The notes beneath the pieces were generated by a model, which saw only the letters and a list, made by a program, of their open reading frames with translations, did not search any database and was not told the DNA's origin. The position numbers and the translations under genes are program-made. A stretch of DNA of 64,000 nt from Perca fluviatilis (Eukaryota; Chordata; Actinopteri; Perciformes; Percidae): positions 12,536,524 to 12,600,523 of the forward strand of contig NC_053115.1 in assembly GCF_010015445.1 (NCBI RefSeq). Direction: 5' to 3'. Each line of letters starts with the position of its first letter. Positions within the stretch are counted from its first letter, which is position 1. Below, one piece after another: positions 30,370 through 54,116 of the stretch.

Positions 30370-30605
30370 TGTGGCTTTTTTTTTCGGGAATGTTCCACCA
30401 AAACAAGTTCCTTTCGAGACTATTTTGCAGAGGCACAGTCACCGTGTCTGGAACTTAGAGTCACCCAAGACAATTGTGATTGGTTTAAGGAAACGCAAAC
30501 AACCCAAAGCGTTTTTCTCCCTCCTATCCCAGAATGTACCTGTGGTGTAGCCAGACCTTCCTCCACAGCGCTGTGGAAATAGGTCTGGCAATGCGAAACT
30601 ACACT
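30370..30605. mobile_element. non-autonomous DNA element, copy A (ggtctggcaatgcgaaact)
   Basis: Contains cctccacagcgctgtggaaa near 30560-30580, then ggtctggcaatgcgaaact, and upstream ttccaccaaaacaagttcct. The same pieces recur at 57860-57930 and 63168-63225 and, diverged, at 27275-27690, so it is one dispersed family. Confidence 0.55.
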
Positions 30606-30653
30606 GATTGTAACGTTTATTCATAAATTTAGGAAGTTATTAAGGTAATTTAG

Positions 30654-44159
<13,506 letters not shown>

Positions 44160-44562
44160 GGAGTCTCGCGCACACTTTGAACAAAGAAAACGAAGAATCT
44201 ACTTCCCCACATGCTATCACAAAGGAACATTTAAACTGTATTTCTAGTAGAACTGTTGGTCACTTATTTGTTTGCTGCTTTTGACTCCAAAGCGACATAT
44301 CACCCAAACTCATTTAATACTCTTTAGGGTCGTTTTTGTGTTTTTAAAAATGTTCTTTGATATATTGTGTTTTTTTTTTTTCCTAAACAATATTGTTTAT
44401 AGCCTGTATTTTATCCCCATCTTGTCCAGATGTATAATTAAGGCATTGTGGTTAATGTATTTTAGTCCTGTTTATCTTGAGGTTTTGTGTGAAGAGAGAT
44501 TATCCTCCTGTCACAAGTTGCAACGACACTTTAGGCGAGCTTTTGAGACGCCTGACTCACAA

Positions 44563-44737
44563 CTTTTTTTTTTTTTTTTTTTTTTGGCATTTCTGCTTTA
44601 TTGGATAGTGATAGCTTGGAGAGAGACAGGAAAGGGTGGGGGGATGATGGGCTGGAATTGAACCCGGACGGCTGCGGTAAGGACTCTGCTTTGATACAAG
44701 GCGTGCATGTTCTACCAGTTGAGCTACAGGGACGCCC
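44563..44737 (-). mobile_element. tRNA-derived SINE in the hipk1 3' UTR
   Basis: Read on the minus strand it starts gggcgtccctgtagctcaac (A box) and has gggttcaattcc (B box). It ends in a poly-A tract seen as the T run at 44563-44585. A different or diverged head from the 29925/35740 copies. Confidence 0.7.
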
Positions 44738-45412
44738 GCTGGCTGAAAAAGTTACAAGTCATTAGTTACTCATGACCCTTGTTATGGAGTTTTCACACTA
44801 ATCTAGCGATGCTCTGTGTTTCTTAGCTAACCTAATGACTGTATCTGTTTACTCACAAATGTCTTTTACCATGTTTTAAATTATGTTTTGTCAGTGCGAG
44901 AAAGGAAGAGGAAGGTTCATGATGTCTGTTAAGAAAAAAGATGTGGTGAAAACTGATGGATACATGTTAATTTAAGTGCTCATGTGATAGTCTGTTATTG
45001 TAGTGACAGTGTTTAGGCAGGATTAATCATGTCCTTATGCAATAGAAACTCTTTTTTTTTTAAACTGCATCAACTGAGTGCTGAATGTATTTATGAAGTG
45101 AAGAAAGAGGAGTGGGATCACCATCTTAAAGAATGACGTGAAAAGCTTTTGTTTGAAATTGTTTAAAAAAAAAAAAAAAACCTTCCCTACTTTCCTCTCC
45201 TTGAAATATAAAAATATCCAGTTTCACATGGAGTGGAAAATATTCTATATCTGTGAATTCCAATTATGTAGGACCTGCTCATTTATTAAAATGGATTCAT
45301 GGCCAGTTTTTACGGTTTTATATATGGAATTTTGTTTTCTCCTCATGACACTTTAGAAATGCTCGCTAGTAAGTTGTACGAACTACCCACACCGCCGTAC
45401 AATGACTGATGA

Positions 45413-45418
45413 AATAAA
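45413..45418 (+). terminator. AATAAA poly(A) signal, probable hipk1 end
   Basis: Canonical hexamer in tgatgaAATAAAatcatg, 1.25 kb after the hipk1 stop codon. It is the first strong signal in suitable context. Confidence 0.5.
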
Positions 45419-46184
45419 ATCATGCAATCTGCAGTAGGCCTTCTGCTCAGTTACACAATGTCTGATGAGAAGCTACTTTAACAGTCAAAGGTGGTGCTGT
45501 CCACTAAACATACTGTGCATTTCCCCTCAAAATGTGCAAAAGTGTCCACTTTGGCTTCAGTCTTGTCTGAATATGATATCCATTGTTTTTCACATATAGA
45601 TTACTCCTCTGTCTGAACACGGCTGATTTGTGGCTTTTCCTGCCACCGTCTTGTAGAAGGAGGTGAATCTCAAGGGGGGGGGCTTCTGTGGGTTATGAAA
45701 GTTTTGTAGTAAATGCTTCCCCGTTGTGTTTGCATCAGTTTTGTGTTGTAATGTCTGAATATTTAACTATTTCATCTTAACATAGTATAGTTAAGAGGCT
45801 ATTTGGTAGAACTAATTCAGGGAAAAGGTTTCAGCTCAAATAATCCACTGTCACTGTTTTCAATAAATAACCATAAATTCATAATGGTTTGTTTCATTAT
45901 TACTCGCCCCCTGTTCCAACAATAAACTGAATGACTTCCTATACTCATTTCATAGGCATGAGCATAGACAATACAACTTCAGATAGAGGCTATTCGGGCC
46001 TATTCAGGGTACATAAACCTAACGGGTCAGGTAGCGTGTTTTGTCTCTGCCTACAAAACAAAGAGAATTAGCAGAGAACACAGCGTGGGAAGGTTTGTCT
46101 TTAGGACGGTTCATAATCTGTTTTAAGGAATAGAAACTTGTATGACCTTTTGAAAAGGCAAAGCGTCATAACGAAAGCGGCACT

Positions 46185-46560
46185 ATTAGATTAGATTCAA
46201 CTTTGTTATTGTGCGGATTTCAAGTACTACAAAGACAACGAAATGCAGTTTGCGTCCAACCAGAAGTGCAAAAAGAGCAGAAAAGTGCAATGTGATATAC
46301 AAGTAGTAGACAGTAGTATACAGTTGGTTTACAGATGGTGGTTTAGAGTAATATAAATTGAACATAAATGTGTGGTGTATTAGCAGTTACCTTATAAGAG
46401 CAGAATAAATATGGCTATGTAATATGAACAATGTATGAACGTGTACAGATATGTACATATAACAATTTAGCAGTAACGTTATAATAGTAGTAAGAATAAT
46501 ACATGCAGTGTAAAAACAGAATAAATATGGATATTCAGTATAAATAGTCACACTTTACCA
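46185..46560 (+). repeat. dispersed repeat with agattagattcaactttg
   Basis: agattagattcaactttgtt and aacgaaatgcagtttgcgtc are followed by agaagtgcaaaa and degenerate AT-rich sequence. This looks like a fish retroelement 3' tail in the intergenic region. Confidence 0.45.
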
Positions 46561-47060
46561 TATATTCATCAGTGTTGATAAACAATGAAAACTGTTAGTG
46601 TATCTAATCAATAAAAAAGGGAAGTGAAAAGCCGCTATTGGATATCCGATGACTTAGCTACCTGGCCAGAAATAAATGCAAACTACACCACGGGAAAAAG
46701 AAGAAAAAAAACTACACTATGGGGTATACAATAAAACCATGTTGGTTTAAAAAATGTTTTCAGCTGACGTTTAAAGTTTCCTTGTAATGTTTACATTCAA
46801 CAAATATGTAAAAATCTTTTTTTATTTTGGGAGAAAAACATTTAGAAATTTGTGAAAAACCTTCACTGGATACGGAAAAGCTCAAACTTTTGGTAAATGT
46901 GAGAAAATAATTCGTTAAATGAGAACAAAATTCTTAATTGTGACTGTTTAAACATGTTAAAATATATTTGACATTCAATATTTAAGGATTATATTTAAGC
47001 AAATCAAGGAACATTATAACAGAGAACGTCGTTCAGAACGTCATGGCTATGACACTAAAA

Positions 47061-47950
47061 TACGCTCACCTAAAGGATTATTAGGAACACCATACTAATA
47101 CCATGTTTGACCCTATCCTATCAATATGGGCCAACATTTCTAAAGAATGCTTCCAGAACCTTGTTGAATCAATGACACAAAGAATTAAGGCAGTTCTGAA
47201 GGAGAAAGGGGTCGCCACACCATTACACCCCCACCAGCCTGCCCAGTGGTAACAAGGCATGACGGATCCACGCTCTCATTCTGTTTACGCCAAAATCTGA
47301 CTCTAACATCTGAATGTCTAAACAGAAATCGAGACTCATCAGACCAGGCAACATTTTTCCAGTCTTCAACTGTCCAATTTTGGTTAGCTCGTGCAAATTG
47401 TAGCCTCATTTTCCTATTTTTAGTGGAGATGAGTGGTACCCGGTGGGGTCTTCTGCTGGTGTAGCCCATCCGCCTCAAGGTTGTTTGTGTTGTGGCTTCA
47501 CAAATGCTTTGCTGCATACCTCGGTTGTAACGAGTGGTTATTTGAGTCAAAGTTGATCTTCTATCAGCTGGAATCAGTCGGACCATTCTCCTCTGACCTC
47601 TAGCATCAACAAGGCATTTTGGTCCCCCAGGACTGCAGCATACTGGAGGTTTTTCCTTTTTCAGACCATTCTTTGTAAACCCTAGAAATGGTTGTGTGTT
47701 AAAATCCCAGTAACTGAGCAGATTGTGAAATACTCAGACCAGCCCGTCTGGCACCAACAACCATGCCACGCTCAAAGTTGCTTAAATCACCTTTCTTTCC
47801 CATTCTGACATTCAGTTTGGAGTTCAGGAGATTGTCTAGACCTGGACCACACCCCTAAATGCATTGAAGCAGCTGCCATGTGATTGGTTGATTAGATAAT
47901 TTCATTAACTTGAAATTTAACAGGTGTTCTTAATAATCCTCCTGAGTGTA
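47061..47950 (-). mobile_element. truncated Tc1-like transposon
   Basis: Inverted ends aggattattaggaacacc and ggtgttcttaataatcct with TA at both edges. A minus-strand transposase remnant starts at 47803 (MGKKGDLSNFERGMVVGARR), stops at 47699, and resumes in another frame from 47586 (TLRRMGYTSRRPHRVPL and then WSDESRFLFR). The last third of the enzyme, with the third catalytic acid, is missing. 890 bp against about 1.6 kb for full-length relatives. Confidence 0.8.
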
Positions 47951-48362
47951 TATCTCATAAGGTTCACACATCACTTTTCATCATATTTTATTCAAAATAT
48001 TAATGGTATAAATTACACAATATTGATTGTTAAAAACACCTAATAAAATAACAAAACAGTAAAGGTTCTTTATGCGGTTATATTATCAGGGTTTAAAAAA
48101 AAGCTGCTTTCAATTTTAAATAGCAGAGCCCTGCATTAATGTACAACAGAAATACAATACATTTAAAAGGCTCATATTTATGATTTCTGTCTGACAGCCA
48201 GACTGAATGAATGAGGAAAAACGACTCTAGCCAAGAGAAACACTGAACACAATTCAAGATATACTTGTAAACAACTTTATTAAAAAGCTGCTCATCTTTG
48301 GTTACCAGAACAATTTCCTTCACGTCCCAAACAGTAACACTTCATTCACAGACGATTAAGCA

Positions 48363-48475
48363 ATATTACACGAGAGGGTTTGATTCAACGTCATTATTGG
48401 CACAAGCGCCTCGGTCCTAGCCGCATCACCGAAGTGCTAATAATATAACCCTCTCGTGTAATACTGCGATTACAC
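48363..48475. mobile_element. short palindromic MITE
   Basis: aatattacacgagagggttt at 48363 and aaccctctcgtgtaatactg at 48447 form about 20-bp inverted arms around a roughly 65-bp loop. Confidence 0.6.
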
Positions 48476-48696
48476 AAAAACGGTTACCAACAAAATAAAA
48501 GTTATAATCAAACTGTATTCATATTGTGGGGAAATTCACTCTCAAAATAATAATAATAAAAGAGGTGATTTCTAGTCCCTCCCTGTTTAGTCAGCCAGTC
48601 AACTTAAGGTAACGATAGGTTTGTAGAGATCGTGGCACACACACACAAGAATAATTTACACAGCATCCCTTATACCACTGAATTCATATACATATT

Positions 48697-49500
48697 AGGG
48701 GTGTGACGATCCAATATTAAGATCGGATATCGGCTGCAATATTGACAAAATAGCTGGATCGGGGATCGGAAAAAATTAACAGATCCACGGGCCGATCCAG
48801 TTTTTTGTTGTTGTTTTTTTCTTCCGTCGCAGCACATCCTACGTCATTCCTCAGCAGCACCTGTGTCGCATGCTGGAAGGGTTAAGTTAACCGTTAAAGG
48901 GATACGCCACCGTTTGTTGAAATAGGGCTTATCACGATCCCCCCTAGATGTAGATAGGTGGGCCAACGCATTTTTTGTGCATGCATTGTTTTAGTCCGGT
49001 GCAACACTGGCAGCGCCGCCGCTAGTTAGCTTAGAGTAGTGAATGGAATCCTATGTTGCCGGTTAGCATGTTGTGAGTAAAAGCCAACAAAAAGACAAAA
49101 AAACAATTACTTGCACTGAGACAAAAAATGCGTTGGCCCACCTATCTACAGCCAGGGTAGATCGTGATAAGCACTATTAGAACATACGGTGGCATATTCC
49201 TTTAAGCAACATGGAGCGAGCCAAAGAGTGCTTCTACATTTTATTTATTTTAAGAAGTTTGATTACATTCTATTTTCGATTTGAATGCACAATTGTTTTT
49301 TTTTTTTAAATAACAAATAAATAAGAATTCAATACATTACATCTATGTTATTTTGTCTTAGTTAGGAAAGTGATGTTTAGTTAGGAATGTCTGGTGCCTT
49401 TAGTCTCTTCCACATGGTGGAAGGAAGGTAGAAGGTGGAAGGTATACAGTTTATTATTAATTCAACAACGGTATGAGATACCGTATCGGTTCATCCCTCA
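48697..49500. mobile_element. hAT-like MITE interrupted by a TTAA foldback element
   Basis: Starts ggggtgtgacgatccaatat and ends tatcggttcatccctc, with gatcgg/tcggatat internal motifs. The candidate duplication catatta/catacta is imperfect. A 312-bp foldback (48894-49205) splits it. Confidence 0.5.
48894..49205. mobile_element. TTAA-ended foldback element nested in the MITE
   Basis: Inverted arms: ttaaagggatacgccaccgt at 48894 and acggtggcatattcctttaa ending 49205. The shared inner segment cttatcacgatc/gatcgtgataag extends the stem to about 46 bp. The inner region holds gcgttggcccacctatcta in inverted copies as well. Confidence 0.75.
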
Positions 49501-49979
49501 TACTATAAATATCCTTTGAATCAGAATAAGCTCTTCACACTTAAAACACACTCTAGCTGGTTATACAAGTCAGCTTTGGGAAACAAACCAGGATTGATTG
49601 AATATTGATTTGTTGATATTTCACAATTACTCTTAAACTTAACAAATTCACAGATCAAACCTTCCAGTTTTAAAACCACTTCAGAGTTCAGCATGAGGCT
49701 CTCATCAATTATGATAAAGAGCCTTGAGATGATTGTTTTCAATCTTTTCCTTAAAAAAAAAAAATATATCACCTAAAAGTGAATAAACAAAACCTCACAC
49801 AAAGCTCTTCAGGTCCATGGCTCCTCGCGAGTGTCAAGCAGGGGCCGAGGCGCAGGCCGCCTGAGAGTTCTGTCTGTTAGCAAGTTAGCTGTGGTCCTGC
49901 AAACTGCATGGCGTCCTGCGCTGTAGACGCACATTGGTCGGTCAAGTTAAACGTCTCCATCTCCTCTGCTGTTAAACTG

Positions 49980-51499
49980 TCAGCAGGCGTCCATCTCTCT
50001 TCCTTGCAGCAGCCCACAGCTGAACATTTTTTGGAGTTTAGACATGAAACCAGAGCGTCTTGAATCAGGGCTAAAGAGGGATGGACAGAGAGAGAGAGAG
50101 AGAGAGATTTGTTTAGATATAAGGCTTGCATAAAATTACACTGCAGCTACAAGTTTCTCTTACAGCCATAATCTATTAGAATAACAACTGAATATACACT
50201 TAGTTTTTTTTTCACAACTTAAAAAAAAAATACATTCAAATATACAACATTTCAGACACATACTCAAGATAATCATCTAGAGAAACAATGACTTTAAATA
50301 ACTAAAAACTGTTAACTAAAAATATGTAAAGGGGGGATGATTAATCAAAATAGAATTACAATGAGACACAAAGAATATACATTACTCTTTTAAAAGTTCC
50401 CCATACAGTATGACAGTTTTGTTGTTTTTAGTGTCTAGAAGTTTAAGAGACTTAAAATATTTCTGGAATTCACATAAAAAAGTAACATTTGTTGTTTTGC
50501 ATTCATGTAAGTCAAATTTGCCAGATAAAGCTTGACAATGAATCCAATCTTCAAATTCTCATGTTCAAAATAAGATATTTTTACATTCAATTTTGATATT
50601 ATGATTGGTTTTACACAATATATAATGTAATGTAAAGTATCATTTTGATATTGTATATAATGTATAATGTATATATTGAAAAATATAATGCATAATTTGA
50701 GTCCAAAAAGTAATTGAAAGTATACAATGGTAAAATAAATGTGTTACAGATTCTGGGTCATCGTTGCAAAAACTGCATTTGTTTTCAATATTTAAGAATT
50801 TAGAAAGATGTGGCTTTGTAGGATATATCTTATCTTATAGATAATACAGAAATGAAATGGTAATAGCTATGCCCTTTGCCAATCAGTGCCACTAAAAATG
50901 TTACTCCAAAAAGCTTTTCATCTAGGAGTAATTTTCCGTCTTTCATGAAATGCATTATACGTACAGTATATGTTTGTTGTTGTGTTTAACATTCGAAATG
51001 TTATCACCATTTATCATCAAATGAGATTCTAACCTCAGGGCATCTGGGAATAGAAGATGATTTTTCCTTCGACAGAATAAACCCGCTAGGAAGAGCTTTA
51101 CTTAAGTAAGTTCTCTGCTTGTTACAGGAAAGGATTTAACCAGAAGGAATTTTTCATGACTAAAACGTACACTTACAGTGTTGTCTTAATGAGCTGGGTC
51201 TTTGTGATGTTTAAATCCTCCACAGCGTCTTGCTTCCCCCACTGCTGCTCCTCTGGAATATGGTCCCAGATCTCCGTGTTGACCCACAGGGCCCCGGACA
51301 GGGTCAGGCTGACCGGGGTGCAGGTAATCCAGCGGCACAGAGGGCAGGAGACGCAGCGGATGCCCCCATCCAGTTTGGACATTTTCTCCAGGCAGGGGGC
51401 GCAGAAGGTGTGGCTGCAGTGGAGGACCCGCGGGACCCGGTCGCTGCGGGAGTAATCGTAGCAGCACACGACACACTCGAGCTCTTCGGTGATGAACAT
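49980..51499 (-). CDS. small RING-finger protein (RNF182/208/224-like), 2 coding exons
   Basis: Coding exons are 51177-51499 (ATG at 51499, donor gtaagt) and 49980-50070 (acceptor ctttag, TGA at 49980-49982), 137 codons in all with matching phase. The N-terminus [17 protein letters not shown] opens a C3HC4 [20 protein letters not shown], then [17 protein letters not shown] follows, similar to the short C-terminal tail after the RING in RNF182/208/224-type ligases. The family are E3 ubiquitin ligases. No membrane segment is visible in the 137 residues, unlike RNF182 or RNF186. The 29-residue tail of the second exon is unfamiliar. I cannot name the orthologue. The RING exon is secure; the second exon less so. 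Confidence 0.72.
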
Positions 51500-51554
51500 G
51501 GTGGCTGAATGGTGGAGAGAGGATGTAGCACAGAGTCTCTATAAGCCAGACAAC

Positions 51555-51860
51555 CTGCAGAACATGACAAAAAGAAATCAGTAAAAAATTAAATATATAT
51601 ATATATAATTCACATTAAATATTCAATATCAGACAGATGAAGAAATTATTTTCCTGATATTACATGTTTACAATAAAATCCAACAATACAAACACATCTA
51701 GCAGCCCTTTTAGAAAAAGACTTACTTTGAGGATTGGTAGGATTGACTGCTTTCCTGCTGGGTTGACTGAGGATTGCCTCGCTCGGGGAGCTCTTAAAGC
51801 ATTCCTGACGGTGACGTTGCGTGCAGGTTCAACCATTTCCAAAGAAGCACCGTCAGGGTA
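51555..51860 (-). promoter_or_regulatory. 5' UTR exon(s) and putative promoter of the RING gene
   Basis: Upstream of the ATG a ttctgcag acceptor lies near 51556. A plausible donor (caaa|gtaagtc on the minus strand) lies near 51727, so one non-coding exon of about 120 bases is likely at 51729-51850. No TATA box was found. Confidence 0.35.
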
Positions 51861-53799
51861 AACAAGTTCTGTGGAACTCCACTATGAATGTCACACAAGT
51901 AACAAGTGCGCATGCCTTCCATTGTTTTATGATCAAGAGTGTAGCCTTTGTGAGCAATCTCGATTTGATTAAAGTGACGTTTTTATTATAAGAAAATAAA
52001 TCTCTGACCTCGTTTTACAACAACTCGCTAAAATGTTTATGGACATATTAAAAGTACGATTTGTCACAGAGTCAGATTAAAAAGGAAGGTTTCCTAAAAC
52101 GCCCTGCCAAGCAGGGTAATTTATTTGCATTTACTATGAAAACATACAATGTCACACAAGATTAACTGAAGCATGGAAATTTGGACATTTGCTGTATGAT
52201 CACACAAACGCACTCCCATCATCATCATCATCATCAGTTCGTCTTTTTTTTTTAAGATGGTGCCATAAAAAGAGCTATAGAAAGGCAAATCTTCTGCTTT
52301 CAGACAATTTTTTTCTGTTGAAACAGATACACAGTAGAACCATCTTCACTAAATGCAATGCACAACAGTAAATTATCAGCAGTTACGTGAGCCGGGCATG
52401 TCTGTGCTTGGGTTTGCCCGCACTGCCCTGCTTGGCAAAAAAATAGACGTTTCTTTAGGATTACAGATAAACCCGAGGCTGTTTCTATAAATAAGAGAAC
52501 AAAAACACAAAGAAAAAAAATTATCAAATAGAAAATAAAATACAGAAACAAAAGTGTCGGTTCTCTTCATGGGTCTCTTCACTTGGACCTATATAGAGTG
52601 CTGCTATACTGGTCAGCTAAGGAAGGTACTGGTCTCTATTTACTTCTGTGCAGACACTGGGCTCACTGCTTGGCTCATGGGTTGACAGGAGAGCACGCCT
52701 GGACTCTGACCACGTAGCAGTAGCTCTTTCACAGACTGACAGGACAAGTTGTATGCGTTTTATGTATATATTAATTGAGATACAGCTATAAATACACTTG
52801 TCAATACTGTTGATGACTTTGTAGGTTGACTTTCTGCGCTGTTTGCTGAGCCTGTGATGACTCATCAGCTGTTAAGCTTTACTGCAGAAAATAGATCTAT
52901 CAATGAAATACACATAAAAGGACAAGTGCACAAGGTTCTACTTTTATCACACTGTTGTGTACTTTTTGCTGTGTTTCGATTTAGTTTTGCAGTTGTACAC
53001 GTCTCTGTCAGTGAGTGCTATGAGCTTTGACCTTTCACAGGTCATAAATCAGGTCATAAATCTTCCGTTACCCTTGCATGGAACACGAGGCAGTTCCTAT
53101 GAGCTTCCATTTGTGCCAACAATACACAGGCATATTCTTGGCACAACTTCAAAGATCTTAGGGAAGTCAACCTTTGACAGGGGTAGTTAGGGACAGGGAT
53201 GTAATAAATCAATTTTATTGTCATTCAGCATGTTACACACATGTGTAATATCATGAGTGTCTGTATGATTGAATTTTCTATTTTAACTGGAGATCAACAC
53301 ATTCCATGTTTACCCAAACGCATTTGATGTAGTGAAGGCAGATAATTGTTGGTAGAGAAACCAGTTCTTGAGCTGCAGCACAGGTTATAGAAACTTCTTT
53401 CCTTGATGCTACTATATGGAAAGGCATAACAAAGAAAACTGACTCCAATTCCAAAACTGAATGCGATTCCCGGAACCATGATTCAAATTCGGTCGAAGAC
53501 AACATTAATTAGGAGAACCACACAACTGGTCTTCATGGCACTCCTTTTCTCTTGATTTTGGAACAACAGCATCATCAAGTCATACCCTGAGGGGGTCTCT
53601 ACAACATGATGAATGACCAGGAAGGGAAATACTTGTAGCAGTGATGGGAAGGGCAACACCTTCTTTGTGAACTACCTACTTAAATGTTTAAAGAAACCAG
53701 CTTTTATCAGTAATGTTTTATGATATTTAGCATCTTTCTGTTGTTGGGACCTGGCTCCAGCACAGTGCAACAAACCATGTCCTCAGTTCTACACTCTTC
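51861..53799. other. region between the RING gene and ube2j2
   Basis: AT-rich with no recognisable coding exon on either strand; open frames of 60-87 codons show no family signature. It may include further ube2j2 3' UTR (AATAAA on the minus strand at 53214-53219). Confidence 0.5.
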
Positions 53800-54116
53800 C
53801 ACAACCCATGAGCCAAGTTTATTCCTACTGCTGACATAAACCACTGAAACACAGTGAATCGCAACCATTTTAATAAGCCCCTCCAATCCCCCGGCCCTAA
53901 TGCCACTCCCGTCCACTCCCCCACCTCCTCCTCTCAATCCTTGGGTGGGCTTTGAGTTGCTGTCTTCCAAAGTCCATGGTAGTGGTGGTAGTGGTGGTGG
54001 TGGTGGTGGTGGAGGGGTTTAACCCAGGACTGAACATCCCTCCCCCACATAGTGTTTGTAGAATGTGGAGTCCACTAGCTGGCTCACCTGCAGGGGCCCT
54101 ACAACACCGGGTCCTC
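53800..54116 (-). other. ube2j2: ube2j2 3' UTR (minimum extent)
   Basis: Sequence downstream of the stop on the minus strand, with an AATAAA (TTTATT on plus) at 53817-53822. A second one lies at 53214-53219, so the UTR may extend further. A GTG/CAC triplet microsatellite occurs at 53978-54014. Confidence 0.4.

Larger units (their letters stand above)
44160..45435 (+). other. hipk1: hipk1 3' UTR
   Basis: AT-rich sequence from the stop to the AATAAA at 45413-45418. It contains a tRNA-derived SINE in reverse orientation (44563-44737) and a poly-A/T-rich stretch near 45,165. No other open frame is credible. Confidence 0.6.
45436..49979. other. intergenic region between hipk1 and the RING gene
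   Basis: Holds the retroelement tail (46185-46560), a truncated Tc1, a palindromic MITE and the nested MITE pair. The rest is AT-rich with no supported gene. The RING gene's 3' UTR probably covers part of 49,240-49,979, but no poly(A) signal could be assigned. Confidence 0.55.

Noticed and set aside
47185..47586. Active transposase on the minus strand
   Set aside because: N-terminal part ends at a stop codon at 47699, and the C-terminal third with the last catalytic acid is absent.
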